This document shows, piece after piece, positions 1-11,286 of a stretch of 37,476 bases of DNA; the first letter of the stretch is position 1; each line of letters opens with the position of its first letter. The stretch covers positions 1-37,476 of the forward strand of contig NZ_CAJXGF010000024.1 of NCBI RefSeq assembly GCF_913053745.1, written 5' to 3'. The position numbers and the translations under genes are program-made. Under the pieces are notes generated by a model. That model ran no database searches, was not told the DNA's origin, and worked only from the letters and a program-made list of their open reading frames with translations. This DNA comes from an uncultured Nitratireductor sp. Its GTDB lineage: Bacteria; Pseudomonadota; Alphaproteobacteria; Rhizobiales; Rhizobiaceae.

Positions 1-498
1 ATCTTGGTGCCGTCTCTGCCCGCAGCCAGAACGCCGGCGATCGGCTTGACCACATTGCCGCCGAACTCCGAACGTTCGCGCTCCGCACTCTTGAAGAACC
101 GCCGTAGATGGTTCCGTCAGAGATGTGCAAATTTCCCCGCCCCGATTGCCGGGCTCTCGTGGCCAGGAGTTTTTCCAGATCCAGGCTCAGGCAAACCCAC
201 GCCGCCATCCTCGTGCAGACCCAGTAAAATCGGATCGATCAAGCTAGGAGATTCCACCTGGCCATGCCCATTGTTATGTGCCGGGCCCACATCATGCCGA
301 ACGAAAACCGTCTTCCGCCCAGGGTCAGGCTAACCGAAAAGCATTCAACAGCGCCCATCGTTCGTCTTGATAACGAATGGTTAACCATAACTGGCGCAAC
401 GTGTGCGCTGTATACCTGCCGTGATCGGTCGTAGACCGCTCCTCCAAGTTCCGCGTTGGCAGCTGTTTTGTATTTGCTCGCAATGTTCGGGGTTGTGG
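1..498. other. Left-edge region without a confident gene
   Basis: I find no gene I can defend here. A plus-strand frame runs in from the left edge to a TAG at 105-107 (about 34 codons) and could be the C-terminus of a gene lying outside the window. A minus-strand frame over the same bases also reads plausibly, but it has a TGA directly upstream and no good start, so the two cannot be separated. From about 110 to 498 the sequence looks intergenic and leads to the TolC-family gene. A 12-bp palindrome lies at 377-388. Confidence 0.3.
377..388. promoter_or_regulatory. Palindrome containing a CtrA-like half-site
   Basis: The 12 bases atggttaaccat form a perfect palindrome 111 bp upstream of the chosen TolC-family start. 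They include TTAACCAT, which matches the known alphaproteobacterial CtrA half-site. Only one half-site is seen, so control by CtrA is an inference; the palindrome itself is certain. Confidence 0.25.
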
Positions 499-1935
499 AT
501 GCGTCGGCTCGACCAATCGTTTTTTGCAATCGGCTGTGCGCTGACTGCGCTGCTTTGCGGTTGCGCGAGCAAGCCGTCGATGGAGACGACAGGTTCGGTC
601 GAGACGACGACCCAGGCTGAGGCTCCAAAGGTGGCGAAGGATGCGGGGGCGCGCGACCCCGGCCCACCCACGGCCACGCCCTTTTCGACGAAACCCCGCA
701 GCGCGAAAGATTCGTCGGGCATCGAAGCGGCGGTCCGCAAGGCGCTGAAATGGCACCCTTCCGTGACGGAAACGATCGAGCGCCTGAATCAGCAGAATCA
801 AATGGTGGAGCAGGCGCGCGCCGGCTATCTGCCGCGTGTAAACTGGGGTGTGAACTCGTCTTACGACAACGACGTCGACGGCAACGGATACCGACCGACA
901 GTCAATCTTTCCGCATCGCAAATGGTCTACGATTTCGGCAAGATCGACAACAAGGTCAAGGTCGAACGGGCGGGGGTCGAAGGGCGCAAATCACAGGTTT
1001 TGCTGCAAGTGGACGAACTGATCCGCGACACCGCCTTGGCCGTCACCGAGGTGCGGCGCAATCGGGCGCTCGGCAAGATCGCTCAGGACCAGATTCGCGA
1101 CACCGGCGCGATTCTGGAACTCGTTCGCGCTCGCACTGAAAAAGGGGCGAGCACACGTTCCGACCAGTTGCAGGCCGAGTCGCGGGTGCAGGCGGCACAG
1201 TCAAAGCGGCTCGAGATAAACGCCCAGGCGCGGAGCTGGCAAAGCAAGCTCGGAAACCTGACCGGGTCCACCGGGGACGCACAATCGGCCTCGGTGTCGG
1301 GCTCTGTTCCAGAATGGCTCGAAGAGGCATGCACGGCCGCCCCCCCGGATTGGTCGCGCATTCCTGCGATCATGCAAGCCGATGCCGAACGCACGGCGGC
1401 AACCGCCCAGGTCGATCTCAGCAAGGCAGAGGGGCTGCCCACCCTATCGCTGGAGGCCGGTGTGGGGACCGATCTCATGGAGATCGGCGAGAGCGATCCT
1501 GAATACAATATCGGGTTGAACGTGAAGGGCAGCCTCTACAATGGCGGTGAAACGGCCGCTCGTCGCCAGGCCGCCGATTTGGCTTTGCGCGCATCCGCGG
1601 CCGCACGCGAACGCGTGCGTGTCGAGATTGAAGGCAAGCTGCTCGGCGCAAAGGGACAAATCGCCAGTTACCGACAATTGCTCGCGTCTTTGACCTCTCG
1701 TGAAACCATGATGAAGGAAACCCGCGACCTTTACCGCAAGCAATATCTGGATCTCGGCACCCGCACCCTTCTGGATCTGCTGAACGCGGATCAGGAATTT
1801 CACGCCGCGCGTTTCGACGCCGTCAACATTCGTTACGACCTGCAGAAACTCAACGTGGAATGCGCTTTTGATACGGGGCGGCTGCGCCGTTATCTCTCCC
1901 TCGAGGGCGAGCAATTGCATGGTGTCCGGCTCTGA
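499..1935 (+). CDS. TolC-family outer membrane lipoprotein of a type I secretion system
   Basis: This is the outer membrane channel component, predicted to trimerise and dock onto the HlyD-family adaptor so that a protein can pass from cytoplasm to exterior. I chose the ATG at 499, giving 478 residues, because it places a lipoprotein signal at the N-terminus: a hydrophobic segment of about residues 7-20 followed by the lipobox L-C-G-C with Cys22 as the lipidated residue. An earlier in-frame ATG at 403 would bury this signal. After a Ser/Thr/Pro-rich linker (about 25-75) come the helical repeats of TolC-type efflux proteins, with characteristic heptad-rich stretches, and near the C-terminus an L-L-D-L-L-N-A-D-Q-E motif typical of the family. 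It lies 505 bp upstream of the adhesin and exporter genes on the same strand, so it is probably their dedicated channel, perhaps from its own promoter. Confidence 0.85.
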   Translation: MRRLDQSFFAIGCALTALLCGCASKPSMETTGSVETTTQAEAPKVAKDAGARDPGPPTATPFSTKPRSAKDSSGIEAAVRKALKWHPSVTETIERLNQQNQMVEQARAGYLPRVNWGVNSSYDNDVDGNGYRPTVNLSASQMVYDFGKIDNKVKVERAGVEGRKSQVLLQVDELIRDTALAVTEVRRNRALGKIAQDQIRDTGAILELVRARTEKGASTRSDQLQAESRVQAAQSKRLEINAQARSWQSKLGNLTGSTGDAQSASVSGSVPEWLEEACTAAPPDWSRIPAIMQADAERTAATAQVDLSKAEGLPTLSLEAGVGTDLMEIGESDPEYNIGLNVKGSLYNGGETAARRQAADLALRASAAARERVRVEIEGKLLGAKGQIASYRQLLASLTSRETMMKETRDLYRKQYLDLGTRTLLDLLNADQEFHAARFDAVNIRYDLQKLNVECAFDTGRLRRYLSLEGEQLHGVRL

Positions 1936-2440
1936 TCGGTCCACTGCTTCACGGAATGCCCAACCGCCCGCCCCTCTTTTGATATTCGCAGTCCGGCGAC
2001 GCCTGGTGCCTGTCCGGGAAAAATGATCGGCGCACCGCGGTCACAACAATCCCGGAATACCGCCTGCACTTCTCGCAACCGCTTGTGAAATCTGCGTTCT
2101 GGGCTTTTTACCGGCAGGCTCTGCGTATATCGGCCAGGCCCGTTCGATCTCCTTCTGAAGGTATCTCGCTATATAAGTTCAATTTTATGAAAAAAACAAA
2201 TAGTCTAATTTTATACGCTATGGTGAATAATTTTAAACTGTAAAAAATAAAGTTTCATTTGGAAACTGTGATAATCAAGCCTTTGGTATTGTCTATCTTT
2301 TGGTTTTGTGGACCATTTTAAAACACAGAGACGCAATACTGTTTCTTTGTGGAGCAATTCGAGTTTTTACTATGTTCTTGTCAGAAATTTTCTTCTGACG
2401 AGAGAGTTCCTCAGAACCCATCATCGGTAAAGGTGACCTC
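1936..2440. promoter_or_regulatory. AT-rich leader region of the adhesin gene
   Basis: This 505-bp gap holds no gene. Its right half (about 2160-2400) is strikingly AT-rich compared with its surroundings, which fits a strong or silenced promoter region (for example H-NS/MucR/Ros-type control), but I cannot assign -35 and -10 boxes. Two inverted repeats are visible: agtttc/gaaact at 2251-2256 and 2262-2267, and gtcagaa/ttctgac at 2380-2386 and 2393-2399. The second would form a hairpin in the 5' leader about 40 bases before the adhesin start. Confidence 0.45.
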
Positions 2441-5539
<3,099 letters not shown>

Positions 5540-5552
5540 CCCCACGCATACC

Positions 5553-5578
5553 GTGGCGCGGCCGGATGGTCGCGCCGC
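5553..5578 (+). terminator. Hairpin between adhesin and exporter genes
   Basis: An 11-bp stem with two G-U pairs (5553-5563 with 5568-5578) and a 4-base loop begins 13 bases after the adhesin stop codon. It has no U-tract. It is better read as an mRNA-stabilising or partial attenuation element, which would allow more adhesin than exporter to be made, than as a full terminator. Confidence 0.4.
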
Positions 5579-5613
5579 GAAAACATACCGATTGACCAAC
5601 CGAAGGGGATCGC

Positions 5614-7812
5614 ATGATGGGCCCCGATTTGGAGCAGGCAGAGGTTCCCGGCCATAATGGCCCGGACCTCTGGGCGTGGATTGAAGCGCTGGAGCATGTG
5701 GCGCGGCACTACAATGTGCCGTTTTCCGCGCAGGGTGCCCGGCAATTGGCACAGTCTCTGGAAACGCCAGACGCAGCCGAGGGCATCGTCAAGATTGCGA
5801 AGAAGTTGGGTTTGCGGGCAAAGCCTGTGCGATTTCGCACGCTCAACAGTTGGCGCCTGCCGGTTCTGGTAGAGCTTGAAAGCGGACTTGTGGGCGTTGT
5901 CGCCGCGCTCAGCGCCGACCGTTGTGCGTTCGTGATCTTCAGCGGCGATGCCGGCCAGTCGACCACCATTCCCCTGGACGATTTGTTGGCAGAAACGAAT
6001 CTGATGGTGCTCGCCCGTCCCGAACGCGCGATGGCCGATGAGCGCGTCGACGCCTACATCGCACCATATCGTAAGAATTGGTTCCGCCGTATCGCGCTGC
6101 GGGATTTGCGACCCTATGCCCATGTGATGCTGGCATCGCTGGTCGCCAATCTGCTGGCGCTTGCCGGCATCATCTTCTCCATGCAGGTCTACGACCGTGT
6201 GGTTCCGGCGAACTCGATGAACACCCTATTTGTCCTGTTCTCCGGTGTGTTGCTCGCGGTGTTTTTCGATTTCATCATCCGGCGGCTGCGGACGGGAATC
6301 CTCGACGTCGTGGGCAAGCGTGTCGACCTGCGCATGTCGGATGTTCTGTTTGGCCACGCGCTTCGGGTGAAGAACCAGGCCCGACCGACATCGACGGGAA
6401 CCTTCATCGCCCAGTTGCGCGATATGGAACAGGTGCGCGAATTGCTGACCTCGACGACGGCGGCGGCAGTCGCCGACCTGCCGTTCTTCCTGCTGTTCCT
6501 CGGCATTTTCTGGTTTATCGGTGGCGCTCTGGTGATCATCCCCGCTGTCGCCCTTCTGCTCCTGATCGTCCCGGGGGTGATGGCACAGGGAAAGCTCCGC
6601 GGCAGCGCACGCGAGGCGATGCGCGAGGCCTCGTTGCGCAACGCCATGCTGGTTGAAGCGGTACAGGGCATCGAGGATGTAAAGGCCTTGCAGGCGGAGG
6701 AGCGTTTTCAGCAGCGCTGGAACCACTTCAACGCCATTGCGGCCGATGCGCAATTGCGTCTGCGTTCGATCACCAGTGCGCTGACGGGCTGGAGCCACAC
6801 GGTCCAGACCAGCACCTTCGCCGTCATCGTTTTCTTCGGGGCTCCGATCGTCATGAACGGCGATATGACAACGGGTGCGCTGGTTGCCTGTTCCATTCTC
6901 GGTTCGCGCATGATGGCGCCTATGGCCCAGATGAACCAGGTGCTCGGGCGCCTCCAGCAGGCAAAGGTCGGGCTGAAGAGCCTCAACACCATCATGGAAA
7001 TGCCGGTGGACCACCCCGAAGCCGAAGTGCGCGTGTCGGCCGCGGCCCTGCGCGGCACATACCGCATGCGCACAGCGGTGTTCACCTATGGTGATCTCAG
7101 CGCGAGACCGGCCTTGACGGTGAAGGAACTGAACATCGCGGCCGGCGAGAAAATCGCGGTGCTGGGCAAGAACGGTGCCGGCAAGTCGACCATTCTGCAG
7201 GCCCTGTCGGGCATGCTCGAACCGCTTTCGGGCGAGGTGACGCTCGACAGTCTTGCCCTTGGCCATATCGATCCCGCCGATGTGCGGCGTGATGTCGGGC
7301 TTCTCACGCAGAATGCACGGCTGTTTCACGGCACGATCCGTGACAATGTCACGATCGGAGCGCCCCACGCTTCCCAGGAGGCATTGTTCGAGGCGCTGGC
7401 CATGGTGGGTGCGGACGACTTTATACGCCGCCTTCCAAAAGGGCTCGATCATCCCGTGCAGGAAGGCGGGCTTGGGCTGTCGGGTGGGCAGCGCCAATCC
7501 CTCTTGCTTGCGCGCTTGTTGATCAGGCAGCCGACGATCGTGCTCCTCGATGAACCGACCGCGGCAATGGACGAGGCCACCGAGCGCCAATTCATAAAGC
7601 GTTTTCGCGATTGGTCGGCGGACCGCACCGTGGTCATCGCCACACATCGTATGCGCATTCTCGAACTGGTCGAGCGCATCGTCGTCTTCGACAACGGTCG
7701 CGTCGCGCTGGACAATGGCAAGGAGGACGCCTTGAAGGTGCTGCAGGGCGTCAAAAAGGTCGTTCCGGCCAATGCACCAGGCAACCGTCAGGTCGCCGGA
7801 TGGGAGGTCTGA
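5614..7812 (+). CDS. Type I secretion ABC transporter, ATPase and permease (LapB/HlyB-like)
   Basis: This is the inner-membrane engine that exports the adhesin using ATP; 732 residues. An AAGGGGATCGC segment precedes the ATG. Residues of about 20-150 form a C39-peptidase-like domain without the catalytic Cys, as in RTX and LapB exporters that bind but do not cleave their cargo. Membrane helices occupy about 165-460. In the nucleotide-binding domain, Walker A (GKNGAGKST) starts at about 518, the signature LSGGQRQ at 622, Walker B (IVLLDEP) at 642, and the H-loop His is at 678, so all motifs for ATP hydrolysis are intact. The gene follows the adhesin by 74 bp. The adaptor gene begins 2 bases after its stop codon, so the two are co-translated. 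The cargo assignment rests on this neighbourhood. Confidence 0.9.
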   Translation: MMGPDLEQAEVPGHNGPDLWAWIEALEHVARHYNVPFSAQGARQLAQSLETPDAAEGIVKIAKKLGLRAKPVRFRTLNSWRLPVLVELESGLVGVVAALSADRCAFVIFSGDAGQSTTIPLDDLLAETNLMVLARPERAMADERVDAYIAPYRKNWFRRIALRDLRPYAHVMLASLVANLLALAGIIFSMQVYDRVVPANSMNTLFVLFSGVLLAVFFDFIIRRLRTGILDVVGKRVDLRMSDVLFGHALRVKNQARPTSTGTFIAQLRDMEQVRELLTSTTAAAVADLPFFLLFLGIFWFIGGALVIIPAVALLLLIVPGVMAQGKLRGSAREAMREASLRNAMLVEAVQGIEDVKALQAEERFQQRWNHFNAIAADAQLRLRSITSALTGWSHTVQTSTFAVIVFFGAPIVMNGDMTTGALVACSILGSRMMAPMAQMNQVLGRLQQAKVGLKSLNTIMEMPVDHPEAEVRVSAAALRGTYRMRTAVFTYGDLSARPALTVKELNIAAGEKIAVLGKNGAGKSTILQALSGMLEPLSGEVTLDSLALGHIDPADVRRDVGLLTQNARLFHGTIRDNVTIGAPHASQEALFEALAMVGADDFIRRLPKGLDHPVQEGGLGLSGGQRQSLLLARLLIRQPTIVLLDEPTAAMDEATERQFIKRFRDWSADRTVVIATHRMRILELVERIVVFDNGRVALDNGKEDALKVLQGVKKVVPANAPGNRQVAGWEV

Positions 7813-7814
7813 CA

Positions 7815-9008
7815 ATGGCCCTTCTGCACAAAGACGGAATGTCGGGCTGGGAATATGGCGATCATGACGATGTGCGCCTGTCCCGATCGACACGTGTCAT
7901 AAGAGTCCTGTGCCTGCTGCTGGCGGCCGCGCTTGTATGGTCCTATTTCGCAACCCTCGACGAGGTTTCCTCCGGCAGCGGTCGCGTCATCCCGACCAAA
8001 CGGGAACAGGCGATCGAGTCGTTCGAAGGTGGCATTCTATCCACGCTTCACGTGCGTGAAGACCAGGTGGTGGAGCCGGGCGAGCTTTTGGCGCAGCTCG
8101 ACCCCACGAGAAAGGAATCCGACGTGGAGGAAAGCGCGGCGAAATATCGCGCCGCTCAGGCCGCGTCCGTACGGCTGCAGGCGGAGGTCAACCGGACACC
8201 GCTCCAGTTTCCCCCCGAGCTCCAGGAGCACCCCGAATTGATCCGGTCGGAGCGCGAACTCTATGAGGCACGGCGCCGGTCGTTGCGGGAATCCTTGCGC
8301 TGGATCGAGGAGTCGCTTGTTTTGGTGACCGAGGAACTGGAAATCAACAGGTCGCTTTCGGCAATCGGCGCGGCCAGCAATGTCGAAGTCATCAGGCTTC
8401 AGCGCCAGGCCGCCGAACTGGAACTGAAGAAGGCGGAGGTCAATTCCGAGTATCTGGTGCGCGCGCGCGAGGAACTGACCGAAGCCAACGCCGAAATGAA
8501 CGCGCTTTCCCCGGTTGTTCGCGGCCGATCGGACAGCCTTGCGCGCTTGACCCATCGTTCGCCGGTACGCGGCATCGTCAAGAACATCGAAGTAACCACC
8601 ATCGGGGGTGTTGTTCCCCCCAATGGCAAGCTGATGGACATCATACCGCTCGACGATCAATTGCTGATCGAGACGCGGATTTCCCCCCGCGACATCGCCT
8701 TCATTCATCCCGGGCAACGGGCGAGCGTGAAGATCAGTGCCTATGATTACGCTGTCTACGGAGACATAGAGGGAGATGTGACGACCATCTCGCCCGACAC
8801 CATCCAGGACGAGGTGGAAAAGGACAAATACTACTACCGCGTCTTCATCGAAACCGAGGATGACGCACTGGTGAACAAGGCCGGCAAGCGCTTTCCCATC
8901 GTGCCGGGCATGGTTGCAACGGTCGATATTCACACCGGCAGCAAGACGGTTCTGGACTATCTCGTCAAGCCATTCAACCGCGCGCGTGAGGCGCTGCGAG
9001 AGCGTTAG
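7815..9008 (+). CDS. HlyD-family type I secretion periplasmic adaptor (LapC-like)
   Basis: This membrane fusion protein bridges the ABC exporter and the TolC-like channel; 397 residues. I chose the ATG at 7815 because a strong GGAGGT site at 7802-7807 precedes it and the preceding gene ends at 7812. A more upstream open frame overlaps the exporter gene and is not needed. Residues 1-27 are cytoplasmic and about 28-47 form the single membrane helix. A barrel-sandwich (lipoyl-like) half follows, around the motif S-F-E-G-G-I-L and A-Q-L-D-P. Coiled-coil hairpin helices occupy about 110-240, with the second lipoyl half around R-S-P-V-R-G-I-V and a C-terminal beta-barrel region. This is the family's usual order and length. 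It is the third gene of the adhesin export operon. Confidence 0.9.
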   Translation: MALLHKDGMSGWEYGDHDDVRLSRSTRVIRVLCLLLAAALVWSYFATLDEVSSGSGRVIPTKREQAIESFEGGILSTLHVREDQVVEPGELLAQLDPTRKESDVEESAAKYRAAQAASVRLQAEVNRTPLQFPPELQEHPELIRSERELYEARRRSLRESLRWIEESLVLVTEELEINRSLSAIGAASNVEVIRLQRQAAELELKKAEVNSEYLVRAREELTEANAEMNALSPVVRGRSDSLARLTHRSPVRGIVKNIEVTTIGGVVPPNGKLMDIIPLDDQLLIETRISPRDIAFIHPGQRASVKISAYDYAVYGDIEGDVTTISPDTIQDEVEKDKYYYRVFIETEDDALVNKAGKRFPIVPGMVATVDIHTGSKTVLDYLVKPFNRAREALRER

Positions 9009-9018
9009 GCAGGCAATC

Positions 9019-11286
9019 ATGCGACACGAAAAATTCGACGGATTCTCCGAAATCAGAAGGATGGTACGTCAGCGCATGGCGCCGCTTGAAGCGCCATTCC
9101 CGCCGGTGATCCTGTTCTTCTCCGTCTCCGACGGTGAAACGCGCGCCCGCGTCGTCAGCGCCACGGGCAGCAATGTGGAAGCCGCCTGGCAGAAGGGGTT
9201 GTCGGAGCTGCGCCGGGTGATGCGGCGCGATGGGCTCGAAGGGCGGTGGCTGCGCGTCGACTGGGTGGACCGCGCAGAGCCCGCGACATGGAAAAGCCTG
9301 CGGCAAGGCCTTGCGCGAGCCAAGCGGAATTACTTTCGGTGCGGATTGGCGCTGGATTCCGGCTTTCAGCGCGCCTTCCTCGAGCAGGAGCTCAACGCAA
9401 ATGCGATGCTCTATGGCGGCAACCGCGTGGCGCATGCCGTGGTCAACGAAAAGAACTTTGCGCTCTATGCAGGCTCAAAATATCCTGGCTCCGCCAAGCC
9501 CGACTTCAACGACGATCAATCGGTTTTCGTGTTCTCCACAAAGGGGGTGTTCCGCGACGTCGACGGAACGCTTCACCTCTTGAACGAGGTCGGGCCTGAC
9601 ACCGGACGGCGGCACGTCGACGCGCTCGATGCACCCTTGGTAGAGCACCTGGTGCGTTCGTCCTCCGGTTATCTCGCCCGGCAGGTCGGTGAGGACGGGG
9701 CATTCGTTTACGGTTTCCATCCCTGTTTCGACCGTCGCATCGACGCCTACAACACATTGCGCCATGCCAGCACCACCTATGCCATGATCGAAGCATGGGA
9801 AATGACGCGCGATACGACGTTGAGGGCGGCGATAGACCGTTCCCTTGCCCGCATGACGCGTGAACTCATCCGCGAAGCCGCCCTGCCGGACGGTCGGCGG
9901 GCAGCGTTTCTGGTGGATGTCGGCGAAGAGATAAAATTGGGCGGCAATGCCGTCGCCCTGCTGGCACTCAGCAAGTTTACGACCGCGACCGGCGACCGCT
10001 CGCATCTGCCGTTGATGGACAAGCTCGCGCTCGGCATCGTCCATATGCAGAATCAGGACACCGGGGCGTTCACGCATGTCCTGCGCTATCCTTCGCTTGA
10101 GGTGAAAACGGCATTCCGCACCATTTATTACGAAGGCGAAGCCGCATTCGGACTGATGCGGCTCTACGAAATCACCGGAGATTCCCGCTGGCTGGCCGTG
10201 GTCGAGAAGGCGTTCGATCATTTTATCGCCGAACGCTACTGGCGCCATCACGATCACTGGCTCGGCTATTGTGTCAACGAACTGACGCGCCATCGGCCGG
10301 AGGAACGCTATTTCGCGTTTGGCCTGCAAAACGTCTCGGGTCATCTGGATTTCGTGCGCCAGCGCATAACGACCTTTCCCACGCTACTCGAATTGATGAT
10401 GGCTGCGCGCGAATTGATCAGTCGGATCGGTGAGATGCCACAGATGACGCATCTTCTGAGCAAGGTGGATCTTACCGCCTTCAGCGAAGCGCTCGAGTTT
10501 CGCGCCCGCTATCTGCTGAACGGGTTCTTCTGGCCGGAAACCGCCATGTTCTTTCGTGTTCCCGAAAGAGTGGTGGGCAGCTTCTTCATCCGCCATCACG
10601 CATTCCGGGTGCGCATCGACGATGTGGAGCACTACCTGTCCGGTTTTGTCGCGTATCGGAATTATCTCGAACAGCGCGCCGACTTCCAGGCGCTGGCGAA
10701 ACGGCATGCACGACCGGCATCGGCTGGACGGTCGCCCGTGCGCGCACCGGGCGCCGCCATATGGAATCGATTCACGGTTCTGGAAGCGACGCGCGGCGCG
10801 TGGGCGGTTCCGCCCGAAGACGGCTGGACCGCCGAGGGGCTATGCATTCACGCATCCACGCGTAAGTCCGGCCAGATGGTCGTCATGAGGCGCGACCGGG
10901 AAACCAGGGGGATTCCGGCAGGCGTGATTTCCGGCATGAAACCTCCCCCCGCGGCGCTCATTACCGCAAGCGCCGGTCCCGGCCGGTGTTCCCGTTCTCT
11001 CCGTGAACGACACCGGCGCAGCAGTCCTCGCCCTGGGCCGCTATGCGCGCCAATGCATGAGTGGCAAGCTTCTCGCTGTCACCGGCAGTGCCGGCAAGAC
11101 GACATCCGTCGCAATGCTTTCGCATGCGCTGGAGCCCTATGGGAGCGTCGCACAGAGCGCGCACAACGCCAATCTTCCCCATGGTGTCGCTTGGAATCTT
11201 GCCTCCATCCCCCCGGACACCGACCATGTGGTTCTCGAAGTGGCTGTCGGACGCATGGGGCAGAGCGCGCGCATGGCGAGGGCTGA
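9019..11286 (+). CDS. Alpha/alpha-toroid protein with Mur-ligase N-domain; first part of a probable split gene
   Basis: The ATG at 9019 lies 10 bases after the adaptor gene, so this belongs to the secretion operon. Residues of about 25-100 form an unassigned alpha/beta domain. About 225-560 are rich in paired helices with motifs such as Y-E-G-E-A and L-Y-E-I-T-G-D, like six-hairpin sugar-active toroid proteins (N-acylglucosamine epimerase or glycosidase-like folds). From about 585 to 650 the sequence resembles Mur-ligase domain 1 (G-L-C-I...G-Q-M-V-V-M-R and P-P-P-A-A-L-I-T). After about base 10,980 this frame becomes Arg/Cys/His-rich and nonsensical up to its stop at 11286, while the neighbouring frame takes up the Mur-ligase ATP-binding domain. 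The real product is therefore probably a fusion of about 1035 residues ending at 12130. No enzymatic activity is established. Split by mutation, sequencing error and frameshifting are all possible. Confidence 0.6.
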   Translation: MRHEKFDGFSEIRRMVRQRMAPLEAPFPPVILFFSVSDGETRARVVSATGSNVEAAWQKGLSELRRVMRRDGLEGRWLRVDWVDRAEPATWKSLRQGLARAKRNYFRCGLALDSGFQRAFLEQELNANAMLYGGNRVAHAVVNEKNFALYAGSKYPGSAKPDFNDDQSVFVFSTKGVFRDVDGTLHLLNEVGPDTGRRHVDALDAPLVEHLVRSSSGYLARQVGEDGAFVYGFHPCFDRRIDAYNTLRHASTTYAMIEAWEMTRDTTLRAAIDRSLARMTRELIREAALPDGRRAAFLVDVGEEIKLGGNAVALLALSKFTTATGDRSHLPLMDKLALGIVHMQNQDTGAFTHVLRYPSLEVKTAFRTIYYEGEAAFGLMRLYEITGDSRWLAVVEKAFDHFIAERYWRHHDHWLGYCVNELTRHRPEERYFAFGLQNVSGHLDFVRQRITTFPTLLELMMAARELISRIGEMPQMTHLLSKVDLTAFSEALEFRARYLLNGFFWPETAMFFRVPERVVGSFFIRHHAFRVRIDDVEHYLSGFVAYRNYLEQRADFQALAKRHARPASAGRSPVRAPGAAIWNRFTVLEATRGAWAVPPEDGWTAEGLCIHASTRKSGQMVVMRRDRETRGIPAGVISGMKPPPAALITASAGPGRCSRSLRERHRRSSPRPGPLCAPMHEWQASRCHRQCRQDDIRRNAFACAGALWERRTERAQRQSSPWCRLESCLHPPGHRPCGSRSGCRTHGAERAHGEG
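10960..11003 (+). other. Frame transition inside the toroid/MurF-like gene
   Basis: Frame 1 reads as sensible protein up to about 10,980 (...A-A-L-I-T). Frame 2 reads sensibly from about 10,982 (A-G-V-P-V-L-S-V-N-D). Frame 2 has TGA stops at 10,925 and 10,937, so it cannot extend far upstream. Removing one base in the stretch cgccggtcccggccggtg would join the two halves into a continuous Mur-ligase sequence. The stretch is a GC-rich run prone to indel errors. Confidence 0.6.

Noticed and set aside
6226-7893. Open frame of 555 codons on the minus strand opposite the exporter gene
   Set aside because: It is a GC-driven antisense frame; the plus strand has all ABC transporter motifs.
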